Below, in pieces: positions 24,709 to 34,542 of a stretch of 64,000 bases of DNA. A program made the position numbers and the translations under genes. The notes beneath the pieces were generated by a model. It was not told the DNA's origin and did no database searches. It saw only the letters and a list, made by a program, of their open reading frames with translations. Every line of letters starts with the position of its first letter. Position 1 is the stretch's first letter. The stretch comes from Paenibacillus sediminis (lineage in GTDB: Bacteria; Bacillota; Bacilli; Paenibacillales; Paenibacillaceae): NCBI RefSeq assembly GCF_017873765.1, contig NZ_JAGGKP010000005.1, forward strand, positions 1 to 64,000, written 5' to 3'.

Positions 24709-26403
24709 CTAGAACTTACGATCATCTACACTGTTAAGCCAGTTTTCAATCACTTCAATAACGCTTGACACGCATCCGTCTTGGAACGGAGAGATTAGCC
24801 CTGCTTGTTCTACCAGTTCAGTAAACGACATGCTTCCGCCCAAACGGCACAGCTTGAGATAATCGCTCCATGCGTCTTCACGGTTTTCATTCATCCGTTT
24901 CCAGAACTGGAACGCACAAATTTGCGCTAATGTATAGTCGATATAATAGAAGGGCGAGTTGTAAATATGTCCTTGTTTCTGCCAAAATCCGCCGCGTTCC
25001 AGATAACTGTTACCGTCATGGTCTCTATGAGGCAAATATTTAAGCTCGAGATCACGCCAAGCTTGCTTACGCTCTGCAGGAGTCATCTCTGGGTTGGCAT
25101 AAATGATATGTTGGAATTCGTCTACTGCAACCCCGTAAGGGAGGAAGAGTAAACTGGAGGACAGATGATCAAATTTATACTTGTCAGTATCTTCAAGGAA
25201 AAATTTATCCATCCAAGGCCAAGTGAAGAACTCCATGCTCATGGAATGAATTTCAGCGGCTTCGAAAGTAGGCCACCAGTATTCCGGAACTTCGAAGTGA
25301 CGGCTTTCATACACTTGGAAGGCATGCCCTGCTTCATGGGTAAGTACATCGATATCACCTGACGTCCCGTTGAAATTGGAGAAAATAAACGGAGCCCGAT
25401 AATCGCTGATGAAGGTACAGTACCCGCCGCTTTGTTTCCCTTTTTTGCTCACCAAATCCATGAGGCCATTGTCAATCATGAACCGGAAAAAAGCGCTCAT
25501 CTCTGGAGAAAGCTCATCGTACATCTCAGTGCCCCTTTGGACGATCCAGTCGGGATCTCCTTTAGGTGTAGGGTTGCCTGATTGAAAGGTGAAGCTTTCA
25601 TCATAAAAAGTCAGCCTGTCAACTCCGATGCGCTCACGTTGGCGCTCTTTCAGCTTCGAGGCGATCGGCACAATTTGTTCCAGCACTTGCTGGCGGAAGT
25701 TCGCAACCATTTCAGCGTTATAATCGGTACGGTTCATTCGGGCATAGCCAAGCTCAGTATAATCGGCATAGCCGAGCTTATGAGCTATTTGTGTACGAAT
25801 TTTGACTAAATCGTCATAAATACGGTCGAGGGTTTCCTCGTTGTCAGCCATGAATTGATATTTCGCCTCGGCAGCACGCTTTCTCATTTCACGGTCAGTG
25901 GATTGTTCAAATGGGATAAGCTGGGCAAGTGTGCGCTCCTCGCCTTCGAACTGGATTTTTGCGGATGCGATGAGTGCAGCGTATTCGGTTCTAAGCTTGT
26001 TTTCTTTCTGCAAATCTTCGATAATTTCAGGGCTGAACGTTTTGAGGGAAAATTCTGCGAGCCGGAACAGCTGCCCCCCCCACTTTTGTTCTAATTCCGT
26101 ACGGAATTTAGATTCGGTTAAGGCTCTATAGAAGTCAGTCACATATTCTTGAAGTACGGGTTCCAGTTCGTCGATGTAGTCTTGTTCTGCTTTGTAAAAT
26201 TCGTCATTGGTGTCAATAGAATGGCGTATCGTCACAAGCTGAAACTGTGTGTCTATTTCGCTGCGCAGCCTGTTGATCGCGGCCATCGCCTCATTCTGAT
26301 CTTCGAAGGTAGAAGCGGAGCGGAAAGACTCGATCAGCTCCTTGATTTTAGGAATAACGACTTCTTTCTCTGGCCTCTCGTAACGGAATTCACTGAATTT
26401 CAT
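24709..26403 (-). CDS. M3 family oligoendopeptidase
   Basis: Cytoplasmic zinc metallopeptidase of 564 residues that cleaves short peptides. The zinc motif HEAGH lies at residues 356-360 (THEAGHAFQVYESR), with the downstream Glu ligand in the segment FEAAEIHSMSMEFFTWP. AAAGGTGG precedes the ATG at 26403; the GTG four codons earlier is too close to it. It follows the 5'-nucleotidase gene by 48 bp on the same strand, so the two may be co-transcribed. Confidence 0.9.
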   Translation of the reverse strand: MKFSEFRYERPEKEVVIPKIKELIESFRSASTFEDQNEAMAAINRLRSEIDTQFQLVTIRHSIDTNDEFYKAEQDYIDELEPVLQEYVTDFYRALTESKFRTELEQKWGGQLFRLAEFSLKTFSPEIIEDLQKENKLRTEYAALIASAKIQFEGEERTLAQLIPFEQSTDREMRKRAAEAKYQFMADNEETLDRIYDDLVKIRTQIAHKLGYADYTELGYARMNRTDYNAEMVANFRQQVLEQIVPIASKLKERQRERIGVDRLTFYDESFTFQSGNPTPKGDPDWIVQRGTEMYDELSPEMSAFFRFMIDNGLMDLVSKKGKQSGGYCTFISDYRAPFIFSNFNGTSGDIDVLTHEAGHAFQVYESRHFEVPEYWWPTFEAAEIHSMSMEFFTWPWMDKFFLEDTDKYKFDHLSSSLLFLPYGVAVDEFQHIIYANPEMTPAERKQAWRDLELKYLPHRDHDGNSYLERGGFWQKQGHIYNSPFYYIDYTLAQICAFQFWKRMNENREDAWSDYLKLCRLGGSMSFTELVEQAGLISPFQDGCVSSVIEVIENWLNSVDDRKF

Positions 26404-26451
26404 CGTGTTAACCACCTTTCAGTTCGCTTTAATAAAACAATTATCCGCTTA

Positions 26452-28275
26452 TCATGCGCCGTTAGGCAATATAATCTTTTGCCCCGGATAAATTAAATTT
26501 GGATTTTTCAAGTGATTCAAGTCGCGAAGCATTTGCCACGTCGTTCCGTACTTTCTAGCAATAGACCATAGTGAATCGCCAGTTTTAACTACGTATACTT
26601 GTGCTTCTAAAGCGGGCTTAGCAGGTGTGGTACTATTCTTTGATGGTTCTGGTTTCGTTTGCGGTTGAGGTAGAGGAGTGGATTCAGGCAGATTATTTTG
26701 TACAGGAGCTACAGGAGCTTTACCTTCGCTAATGCGGCCTTCAGTGGCGATATTTACTTTTCCTAATTTCTTCATGTAAGCAATAACGGCTTCATCCATC
26801 GAACCGAATAGACCAGCTTGAGTATATTTCGTAAACATCGTATATTCATCACCGCCAGCAGCGATAAAATCATTGGTTGCAAGCAAATAGGTCGCTTTAA
26901 CGTCGAGTACTTTACCGCCTACGAGTACGGAATGAACACGGCTGCCTTTTGGTTTGGATGCGTCAATCTTGTAGGTCATACCGGATACGTGTGCGAATCC
27001 GCCCTTTGGATTCGGATAATCAGAAGCCCCGTTCTCCAGGGCTGCCAATAAATCTGCACCGGATACTTTGAGCGTAACAATTTGATTGCCGAATGGAAGA
27101 ACTGTAATGATGTCCCCTTTTGTGACTGTGCCTGTATCAATCGAAGCGCGGATTCCTCCGCCGTTCGTGAGGGCTACGTCTGCTCCCGATATGTCACGGA
27201 GTGCATCCGTAATCAGATTACCGAGATTCGTTTCACCAGCACGCACTAATTCACGCGTTCCTTCCAGCTTCACTGCGGTTTCACCTACGACTTCACTTAG
27301 AAGCGGCTCTTGACTCTTTGAGATCGAATCTACAAGCTCAGCAATCTTCGCATCTGGTTTTATATTCGCTGCTTCTTTCTCATCGATCAGCGTAGCTTCT
27401 TTCTTCGTCATCTTTGCTTTATCGACCCATAGATCAATGACTCCAATATATTTCGTGTATTCACCAGCGCTTGCAATAAGCGTTCCATGGTCTGCTGACA
27501 ATCCGTTTTGTAGCACCGTATGACTGTGTCCATCGACGATGATATCGATACCAGGAACATCTTTGGCTAATTTAAGACTGGTATCTTTACTCGAAGCGTC
27601 CATTCCTAGATGAGCAAGAGCGATGACGACATCGACTTGACCGCGCAGCTTGCTAACAATCGCCTTCGCCTCTTCCGATGGATCTGTAAACGTTAGATCT
27701 TCCACATTTTTAGGATTGGTCTTATAAGTGGTTTCTGGTGTAGTCAAACCCAAAATCCCAAATTTCACACCGCCTACTTCCTTAATGATATATGGTTCAA
27801 AAAGCGTGTTGCCGTCTTTTGTTCTCACATTGGCGCTGATCATCGGGAAACTCAACATTTTTGACAGCTCAACAAGCCGCTTGTAACCATAATTAAACTC
27901 ATGATTACCAGGAGCGATCGCATCGTAACCCATTTCGTTCATCACTTTCACGACGCTTTCACCTTCGACAAGGGTTGCAAAGGTAGTGCCGTGAACGGCG
28001 TCACCTGCGTCAAGCAGCAGCGTATTCGCATTTTTACCGCGATAATCTTGAATGATTCCAGCGAGCTTGGCAAAGCCCATTTCAGGTGAAGCTTCTTTGG
28101 ATCTGGCATGCATATCATTGGTATGTAAAATCGTGATGTGTGTTCCAGTTGGGGGAACAGCCGAGCTTTTCACTTCATTTGAAGCTGGTACTTCTTCAGC
28201 GAGAGCTGTCCCTAGTGAGCTGAATGTAAGGAAAATTAACAGTAATACAAATAAAAACCGAATCCTTGCAAACAT
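26452..28275 (-). CDS. Secreted 5'-nucleotidase / 2',3'-cyclic phosphodiesterase with LysM domain
   Basis: 607 residues. A signal peptide (residues 1-27, ending TALAEE) is followed by a calcineurin-like metallophosphatase domain (HTNDMHA, LDAGDAVHGT, APGNHEFNYG, IVDGHSHT), the 5'-nucleotidase C-terminal substrate domain (about 320-490: TNLGNLITDALR, LTNGGGIRASI, LPFGNQIV), a Pro-rich linker and a C-terminal LysM module (YVVKTGDSLWSIARKYG) that should tether it to peptidoglycan. It likely scavenges nucleotides outside the cell. GGAGG is about 12 bases before this ATG; an ATG at 28287 touches it directly and is less likely. Confidence 0.92.
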   Translation of the reverse strand: MFARIRFLFVLLLIFLTFSSLGTALAEEVPASNEVKSSAVPPTGTHITILHTNDMHARSKEASPEMGFAKLAGIIQDYRGKNANTLLLDAGDAVHGTTFATLVEGESVVKVMNEMGYDAIAPGNHEFNYGYKRLVELSKMLSFPMISANVRTKDGNTLFEPYIIKEVGGVKFGILGLTTPETTYKTNPKNVEDLTFTDPSEEAKAIVSKLRGQVDVVIALAHLGMDASSKDTSLKLAKDVPGIDIIVDGHSHTVLQNGLSADHGTLIASAGEYTKYIGVIDLWVDKAKMTKKEATLIDEKEAANIKPDAKIAELVDSISKSQEPLLSEVVGETAVKLEGTRELVRAGETNLGNLITDALRDISGADVALTNGGGIRASIDTGTVTKGDIITVLPFGNQIVTLKVSGADLLAALENGASDYPNPKGGFAHVSGMTYKIDASKPKGSRVHSVLVGGKVLDVKATYLLATNDFIAAGGDEYTMFTKYTQAGLFGSMDEAVIAYMKKLGKVNIATEGRISEGKAPVAPVQNNLPESTPLPQPQTKPEPSKNSTTPAKPALEAQVYVVKTGDSLWSIARKYGTTWQMLRDLNHLKNPNLIYPGQKIILPNGA

Positions 28276-28473
28276 TAAAAAAATCATCCTCCCCCCAAAA
28301 TACTGAATTACTTCCTAATATTAACAAATAATTGTGAATTTGAATATCATTTTACATATTCGCAGTGTTAACATGGTTCAAATAGTTAGGGCAGCTCGAC
28401 AATATGTTATATAAAATTACAAACTAAGATATATATTAATGAATGATATAGATCTCTCATTAGAGGAGCCTTT

Positions 28474-28536
28474 ATGTTTAACGTAAAAATGTGTATAATC
28501 ACTCCAATTACCTTGTTTAGGAGATGTGAAGTATGA
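28474..28536 (+). CDS. Possible 20-residue leader peptide overlapping dgt
   Basis: GAGGAG five bases before an ATG opens a 20-codon frame (MFNVKMCIITPITL...), whose stop TGA overlaps the dgt start as ATGA. That would couple dgt translation to it. A TATAAT inside the frame could instead mean that the dgt mRNA starts downstream. The rest of the 245-bp gap shows nothing clear. Confidence 0.3.
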   Translation: MFNVKMCIITPITLFRRCEV

Positions 28537-29942
28537 AAATGTCAGAACCCAGAGAACGCAGACAATATAATGAGAAGACGAGAGAACGTTCCCCTCGAAC
28601 GGCATATGAACGTGACTACTCGAGACTGATACACTCTCCTACATTCCGCCGTCTGCAAGGGAAGTCTCAGGTGTTCGGCGCAGGTACAGGTGATTATTAT
28701 CGCACCCGATTGACCCATTCGCTTGAAGTGGCACAAATTGCAAGGCAGGCTGCGAAGAGCTTGATGAACAAATATAAAGAAGTAAATTTGGAGTACGCAG
28801 ACAATCCAGGACTTGTCATCGACAATGAAGTGGTAGAATGCGCAGCAATTGCACATGACTTTGGGCATCCGCCTTTTGGTCATAAAGGAGAAGAGGTGCT
28901 CGCGAGCATCCTCGACAATTTTATTAAGCAAAAGGTCCGGGATGAAATTCAGGGGAAAATAGTGACTGATGAACAAAAGCAGCAATTGTGGGCTGAGAAG
29001 CGCGCGCTTTACGAACATTTCGAAGGCAATGCGCACAATTTCCGATTGATTATGTTTCTAGAGAAAAGAGAAAAGTACGACGGCCTCAACCTTTCGAATG
29101 CGGTACTGCTCGGTATTAACAAATATCCCTACTCGGGTCTCGATAACAAAAAGGGGATGTACCGACATGAGTGGGACTATATTCGGGAAGTTAGATCTGA
29201 GTGGGGCATTCCATACGGCAAAATGACACTAGAGGCGCAGCTAATGGATTTGTGCGATGATATTGCCTACTCCGCGCATGATCTTGAAGATGGCATCAAA
29301 GCGGGAAAAATTCAAGTTCACGAGCATTTTTTCAATGACCCCTCCCTTAAAAAATTAATTATTGAGAAGATTACAACGCTTGAGGATGTATTCTGGAAAG
29401 ATCAAAGCCTACAAGCCATTGAGAAAAAAGTAGACGATGTGTTGTCGTTCTATTTAGATGTATGGAGAGAAAAGCTGATCATATGCGAGCACGATTTATC
29501 AAGCACACGCCGCGAAGTGAAGGCATACTGGGTCAATCGCTTTGTAACGAGTCTTGGCGTCATTGAGGACGGAGCTTGGAAGAAGGTTACCTTTGTAAAA
29601 GAAGGACAAGAAGATCAAAATATGCTGCGCACGGTCAGTGTGCTGAAAAGTTTTGCATGGGTAACGATGATTAAAGATTTACGTGTACAGCGTCTGCAGA
29701 AGAGAAGCGAGTGGATTATTCGTAGATTGTGGGATGCATTTCTGGATCAAAGTACTTCGACGGCGATTATTCCGAGTGATTGGCTGAATCGATTTGAGAA
29801 GGAACAGGCAAAGCCGAATCCCGTTTGGACCTGGGAGCGGATGATTATAGATTATATCGCGGGGATGACGGATTTTTTTGCCGAGAAAATATATAATGAA
29901 TTGTATGGGCTGAAGATGGGATCTATTTACGATTTGGATTAA
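28533..29942 (+). CDS. dgt: Deoxyguanosinetriphosphate triphosphohydrolase-like HD protein
   Basis: 469 residues with the HD phosphohydrolase core: THSLEVAQIAR (first metal His), AIAHDFGHPPFGHKGE with His108-Asp109, and a third Asp in LMDLCDDIAYSAHDLEDGIKAG. The opening RTAYERDYSRLIHSPTFRRLQGKSQVF is the dGTPase signature. It hydrolyses dNTPs to nucleoside plus triphosphate. AGGAGATG precedes the ATG. Whether it prefers dGTP or other dNTPs cannot be told. Confidence 0.92.
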   Translation: MKMSEPRERRQYNEKTRERSPRTAYERDYSRLIHSPTFRRLQGKSQVFGAGTGDYYRTRLTHSLEVAQIARQAAKSLMNKYKEVNLEYADNPGLVIDNEVVECAAIAHDFGHPPFGHKGEEVLASILDNFIKQKVRDEIQGKIVTDEQKQQLWAEKRALYEHFEGNAHNFRLIMFLEKREKYDGLNLSNAVLLGINKYPYSGLDNKKGMYRHEWDYIREVRSEWGIPYGKMTLEAQLMDLCDDIAYSAHDLEDGIKAGKIQVHEHFFNDPSLKKLIIEKITTLEDVFWKDQSLQAIEKKVDDVLSFYLDVWREKLIICEHDLSSTRREVKAYWVNRFVTSLGVIEDGAWKKVTFVKEGQEDQNMLRTVSVLKSFAWVTMIKDLRVQRLQKRSEWIIRRLWDAFLDQSTSTAIIPSDWLNRFEKEQAKPNPVWTWERMIIDYIAGMTDFFAEKIYNELYGLKMGSIYDLD

Positions 29943-29954
29943 ACAGCACAGAAG

Positions 29955-29988
29955 AGACCGGTAAAGCAATGGCTTTATCGGTCTTTTT
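29955..29988 (+). terminator. Terminator of dgt
   Basis: AGACCGGTAAAGC pairs with GCTTTATCGGTCT (one G-T) around AATG, then TTTTATTTTTT. Confidence 0.9.
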
Positions 29989-30099
29989 ATTTTTTGCTCA
30001 TCATGATAGTTAAGTGTATACGATTCGGTTTGGCTCATAGCTATAAAATAGGTGAACGACTTTGATGCAGGCAGGTTGCGGGAGAAAGGAGCGTTGCTT

Positions 30100-31035
30100 A
30101 TGAAATGGGATAATCAAAAGAGCCCTTTGCGATTTCGTGAGGACGGAACATTTACGATCGTTCAATTTACAGATGTCCACTGGCAAAAAGGAGATGAGCT
30201 TGATCAAAAGTCATTACTGCTTATGAGGAATATCATGCATGCGGAGAAGCCTGATCTCATTGTTTATACGGGTGACACGATTTACAGCATGGGCTGCGAT
30301 GATCCTATTGCCGCTTTAAGGCAGGCGGTCAGCATTTCAGAGGAGCTTGGGATACCATGGGCTGTCGTGTTCGGCAACCATGATGCAGAGGCAGGAGTGA
30401 CACGTGAGGAGTTAATGGCCATTTGCACGGGAAGTAAATTCGGACTTTCAGAGCCTGGGCCAAAGACCATTTCCGGCATCGGTAATCATGTAATAACTGT
30501 GATTGGCAACAAGGACAATGCTCCGGCTGCGCGACTTTATTTCCTCGACTCCGGTGATTATGCGCCTGAGTCTATTGGAGGCTATGGATGGATACAGCCT
30601 GATCAGATCGCGTGGTTCCGCAACGAATCGATGAGCTTTTCTCATAATAACGGTCGCCTTGTACCAGCTCTCGCATTCTTTCATATCCCTCTACAAGAGT
30701 ATAAACAGCTATGGGAACAGGGGAGTACTCGCGGAACTAAAGAGGAGGAAGTATGCTGTGCACAGATCAATTCCGGCATGTACGCTGCTATGCTTGAATG
30801 CAGGGATGTGATCGCCGTGTTCGCAGGACACGATCACCTGAATGATTACGGCGGGGACTGGAATGGAATTAAACTATATTACGGTCGCGCTACAGGATAT
30901 AATACCTATGGATTTGAGCATCGCGGCGCAAGAATAATCCGAATGAGAGAATGCTCCGAGGATGTTGAAACATGGATTCGAATCGATACTGGTGAATGTA
31001 TCTATTACCCTTGGCGTACGCCATCGTCATCTTGA
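30100..31035 (+). CDS. Metallophosphoesterase, calcineurin-like
   Basis: 311 residues from the ATG at 30100, which has AAAGGAG eight bases upstream; a GTG at 30052 has none. Motifs: FTDVHW near residue 25, VYTGDTI, FGNHD around 92, FHIPLQEY and AGHDHLND, together the metal site of Dcr2/YkuE-like cytoplasmic phosphoesterases. No signal peptide or lipid anchor. The natural substrate is unknown. Confidence 0.85.
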   Translation: MKWDNQKSPLRFREDGTFTIVQFTDVHWQKGDELDQKSLLLMRNIMHAEKPDLIVYTGDTIYSMGCDDPIAALRQAVSISEELGIPWAVVFGNHDAEAGVTREELMAICTGSKFGLSEPGPKTISGIGNHVITVIGNKDNAPAARLYFLDSGDYAPESIGGYGWIQPDQIAWFRNESMSFSHNNGRLVPALAFFHIPLQEYKQLWEQGSTRGTKEEEVCCAQINSGMYAAMLECRDVIAVFAGHDHLNDYGGDWNGIKLYYGRATGYNTYGFEHRGARIIRMRECSEDVETWIRIDTGECIYYPWRTPSSS

Positions 31036-31105
31036 TTAATTATGTCACTATGTTATCTTAAATGATGAATCAATTTTTGAACAATAATGAGAAGGTGTAG
31101 AACTT

Positions 31106-31993
31106 TTGACAAATATAAAATTAAGCGTGCTCGATCTTGTTCCTGTGCTGGAAGATACAGATGATGTCGGAGCACTACATCAAGCGGTGTTGCTTGCGCA
31201 AAGCGCTGAGAAATGGGGTTATAGGAGGTACTGGACATCAGAGCATCACGATATGGAGGCACTCGCTTCAGCAACTCCAGAGGTATTGCTCGCGCACATT
31301 GGTGCTCGCACGAGCACGATTCATCTAGGTTCCGGGGCTGTGCTGCTTCCGCACTACAGCCCTCTAAAGGTAGCTGAAGCATTTCATTTATTAGCAGCGT
31401 TATATCCTGGACGAGTTGATTTAGGTATCGGACGAGCTCCAGGTGGATCTGCCCATGCCTCGATGGCGTTAAGTGGTAACTATTTAGAACATGTTCGCAA
31501 TTTGCCGAAGTCGATTCAAGCTCTGCGTGATTTATTAACTGGGAAATATCGCTATGAGGATGTTCCTGTTCAAGCAAGGCCGATTCCGCCCGAAGCGCCG
31601 AGTCTCTGGCTCTTGGGAACAAACGTGAAGAGTGCTGGATATGCGGCTGAGTATGGTACTGGCTATGTATTTGGCAAATTTATGAGTGAGCATGATGGAA
31701 AGTCGGTCTTGGCAGCTTACCGTGAACAATTTCAGCCAAGCCAGCTAATGAGCGAGCCAAAAGCCATTGTCGCGATAAGTATCATCTGTGCGGAAACGAC
31801 AGAAGAAGCTAACCGGATTGCGGGCGGTGAAAAGGCTGATATTATTGGTGATCCATCGCTGGTTCAATTGGAACTTGAAAAATTAAGTCAAACCTATGAA
31901 ACGGACGAGTTCATCGTAATCAATTCCAAGGGGAGCTACAAGGAGAGACTGAAGTCATATCAATTAATTGCAGAGGTCATGTCACTTCAATAA
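31106..31993 (+). CDS. LLM-class flavin-dependent oxidoreductase, luciferase-like
   Basis: 295 residues with the bacterial-luciferase-like TIM barrel: SVLDLVPVLED, WGYRRYWTSEHHDMEALASATPEV, LGSGAVLLPHYSPLKVAEAF and LDLGIGRAPGG-type segments (here DLGIGRAPGGSAHA) are typical of the MsnO8/YhbW branch. It uses reduced FMN; the substrate is unknown. The start codon is TTG with GAAGGTG eight bases before it. Confidence 0.87.
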   Translation: MTNIKLSVLDLVPVLEDTDDVGALHQAVLLAQSAEKWGYRRYWTSEHHDMEALASATPEVLLAHIGARTSTIHLGSGAVLLPHYSPLKVAEAFHLLAALYPGRVDLGIGRAPGGSAHASMALSGNYLEHVRNLPKSIQALRDLLTGKYRYEDVPVQARPIPPEAPSLWLLGTNVKSAGYAAEYGTGYVFGKFMSEHDGKSVLAAYREQFQPSQLMSEPKAIVAISIICAETTEEANRIAGGEKADIIGDPSLVQLELEKLSQTYETDEFIVINSKGSYKERLKSYQLIAEVMSLQ

Positions 31994-32037
31994 AGGTTAT
32001 CAATGACGTGTTATTTAATCGCAGTATGGGGGAGACA

Positions 32038-32955
32038 ATGAAATATATTTATACGTATGCTTGTCCTGAGGAAGAATTGGAACTGTGCAGAATGAGCTTG
32101 GCGGTTTTATTTGGATCGATTACAGAAGATTTCTACATTGAAAGCGAGCGGTTCATTGATCCGAGTCACAGTCCATTTATCCGAAGCCGAATTCAAGTTA
32201 CGCATGAGGCAAATAGTTTAGAAGAGTTGTGTAATCGTGTGAAGGACATCATCTTAACGGATCGTACTTTCAAAATTGTATTTATGAAGACTGACGATAC
32301 TTACAGTTATACTGAGCGGCGTGCTGTTGAGCGAGAGATTGGTCAGCACATTACAGGGGAGGCGCAAATGAAGGGGCCGGATATTACTTTTGGTCTTCTT
32401 TACTTGGGCGACAGATGGGTACTTGGAGAATGTCAGATGAGTGAAGCTGTATGGCTGCACCATATGAATAAACCTCAAAACTATTCCACAGCGCTTAGTA
32501 CCCGCGTCGCAAGAGCGGTTGTTAATGTTGCGGTTCCTGATTCAGAAGGCAAAAAAGTAATTGATCCGTGCTGCGGCATAGGGACGGTATTAGTTGAAGC
32601 TCTGTCGATGGGTATTGATATTGTGGGCTTCGATGTTAATCCCTTAGCTGTGAAAGGGGCACGAGTGAATCTAGCTCATTTCGGTTACCCGAATGTCGTT
32701 AAAATTGCTGATATGACAACTTTAGAAGGAAACTACGACGCGGCAATTGTGGACATGCCGTACAATGTATGCTCGGTCATTTCACCTGATGAGCAATTGC
32801 GTATGCTCCAAAGTGCACGCAAATTAACGAAGCGTCTAGTCTTAGTGACCGTTGAAGATATTGATGATGCAGTTATTGAAGCGGGATTTAATATTAAAGA
32901 TCGTTGCAATGTCCGTAAAGGGAATTTTAAACGTCAAGTGCTGCTGTGCGAGTAG
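32038..32955 (+). CDS. Predicted RNA methyltransferase, TRM11/UPF0020-like
   Basis: 305 residues from the ATG at 32038 with GGGGGAG in front. The N-terminal half resembles a THUMP-like region. The C-terminal half is a Rossmann methyltransferase with motif I DPCCGIGTVLVEA, GFDVNPLAVKGARVNL and a catalytic DMPYN, the variant of the (N/D)PP(Y/F) motif of N2-guanosine tRNA methyltransferases. The RNA target is inferred from the family only. Confidence 0.8.
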   Translation: MKYIYTYACPEEELELCRMSLAVLFGSITEDFYIESERFIDPSHSPFIRSRIQVTHEANSLEELCNRVKDIILTDRTFKIVFMKTDDTYSYTERRAVEREIGQHITGEAQMKGPDITFGLLYLGDRWVLGECQMSEAVWLHHMNKPQNYSTALSTRVARAVVNVAVPDSEGKKVIDPCCGIGTVLVEALSMGIDIVGFDVNPLAVKGARVNLAHFGYPNVVKIADMTTLEGNYDAAIVDMPYNVCSVISPDEQLRMLQSARKLTKRLVLVTVEDIDDAVIEAGFNIKDRCNVRKGNFKRQVLLCE

Positions 32956-32968
32956 ATTGGCAGCAGAG

Positions 32969-33004
32969 AGACTCCTAATCATTAATGTTTAGGAGTCTTT
33001 TTTT
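32969..33004 (+). terminator. Terminator of the RNA methyltransferase gene
   Basis: AGACTCCTAA / TTAGGAGTCT perfect 10-bp stem followed by seven T. Confidence 0.92.
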
Positions 33005-33111
33005 ATATTTCATAAGTGTAGAGCGTTACATATTTCCCGTTAATTTGTAATTCATTATTATAATATGTAAAATAATGTTAATCAATTATTGCCGACTGGA
33101 GAGTGTGGGCC

Positions 33112-33681
33112 ATGAGTAAAGAAACATCAATGCGTTTATTTGTAGCTGTACCTATTCCATCTGCGATTAAGGAGCAATTGCAATCTTGGTGTGATAGACA
33201 TAAAGCGAACCTTCATTTTCGAAGATGGGTACATATAGATGATTATCATATTACACTGCAGTTTTTAGGTGCGACCCTTCCAGAGCAGATGGACAAGCTA
33301 ATCTCCGTATTACGAGAGGCTGGCATGCATCAGACTAAATTTTCTCTCACTGTGCACGGATTAGGAACCTTCGGCTCTCGTGATGCGCCGCGAGTGCTAT
33401 GGGCAGGTTTGCAAGGGGACTTGCAAGCGCTGAATCGTTTACAACAGGCGATCGTAACAGCGACTTCACAAGTGGGGTTCGTACCGGAAGACCGCCCTTA
33501 CCGGCCGCATATTACGCTTGCCAGCAAATATGACGCGAGTGCAGAGCAGAAATTTAACGCGGAATTGGCTCCTGTAGACACGATAGAAGCGGCTTTTTCT
33601 GTCGATCGTTTTGTATTGTATCGCTCCCATTTGAACGCTCAGCCGATGTACGAAGAACTTGAATCTTTTCAGTTAACCTGA
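33112..33681 (+). CDS. thpR: RNA 2',3'-cyclic phosphodiesterase (2H family)
   Basis: 189 residues. The two HxTx signatures of the 2H phosphoesterase family are present: YHITLQFLG (about residues 45-53) and RPHITLASKY (about 135-144). It begins with the typical MRLFVAVPIP segment. The family opens 2',3'-cyclic phosphates and was first described as 2'-5' RNA ligase. GGAGAG precedes the ATG. Confidence 0.88.
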   Translation: MSKETSMRLFVAVPIPSAIKEQLQSWCDRHKANLHFRRWVHIDDYHITLQFLGATLPEQMDKLISVLREAGMHQTKFSLTVHGLGTFGSRDAPRVLWAGLQGDLQALNRLQQAIVTATSQVGFVPEDRPYRPHITLASKYDASAEQKFNAELAPVDTIEAAFSVDRFVLYRSHLNAQPMYEELESFQLT

Positions 33682-33768
33682 ACCGGATCTGAAGTACTTA
33701 CGCGGAGTCGGATTTCATATAGTTATTAATGAAATTTAAGCATATTAACCATATTAGGGGGTGTATTT

Positions 33769-34452
33769 ATGAAAATTACTTATTACGGGCATTCCACGAT
33801 TCTAGTGGAAGGAGGCAATAAACGAGTTATTATTGATCCTTTCCTATCGGGGAATCCTCATGCAGTCATTAAATCGGGTGATGTGAAAGTCGATGCAATA
33901 TTGTTAACGCATGGTCACAACGATCATTTTGGGGACAGTATTGAGATCGCTCGGAATAACAATTGTCCGATTATTGCAATCGTGGAATTAGCGGATTATT
34001 GGGAAAGTAAAGGCGTTAAGACAATTGGTATGAATATTGGCGGCAAGTACAAACTGGAAGGGGTTACGGTAAAATTTACACTTGCCTTTCATTCTTCATC
34101 GGTTGAGACGGAAAATGGTCCTATTTATGCAGGTGAACCTGCAGGGATATTGCTGACTATGGAGGGGAAAACATTCTATCATGCTGGGGACACGGGGCTG
34201 TTTGGCGACATGAGGCTGATCGGCGAGCTGAACCAGATCGATGCGGCTGCACTGCCAATCGGTGACTTTTTCACCATGGGACCTGAAGACGCGTTAATCG
34301 CAGCAGAGTGGATTCGGGCGAAACGGGTCATTCCTATTCATTATAATACGTTTCCTATTATAGAGCAGAATGGAACAGCTTTTTGTAATGCGCTTCAGGA
34401 GAAGGGTATACAAGGTATTGCACTGCAAATTGGAGAAAGCATTGAAATTTAA
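33769..34452 (+). CDS. Metal-dependent hydrolase, UPF0173 / metallo-beta-lactamase fold
   Basis: 227 residues similar to B. subtilis YtkL. It starts MKITYYGHSTILVEG, has the metal motif THGHNDHFGD (His48, His50, Asp52, His53), later ligands in FHSSSV and HAGDTGLFGDM, and ends with IPIHYNTFP. Substrate unknown. GGGGGTG lies five bases before the ATG. Confidence 0.92.
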   Translation: MKITYYGHSTILVEGGNKRVIIDPFLSGNPHAVIKSGDVKVDAILLTHGHNDHFGDSIEIARNNNCPIIAIVELADYWESKGVKTIGMNIGGKYKLEGVTVKFTLAFHSSSVETENGPIYAGEPAGILLTMEGKTFYHAGDTGLFGDMRLIGELNQIDAAALPIGDFFTMGPEDALIAAEWIRAKRVIPIHYNTFPIIEQNGTAFCNALQEKGIQGIALQIGESIEI

Positions 34453-34542
34453 TGATTAAAAAAGGTTCACATTTTATAAGTCACAAGTTTCACCTATGGG
34501 CATAAGCTGAGTAAATAAGCCTGTAGGGGGATGATTTGTGTC

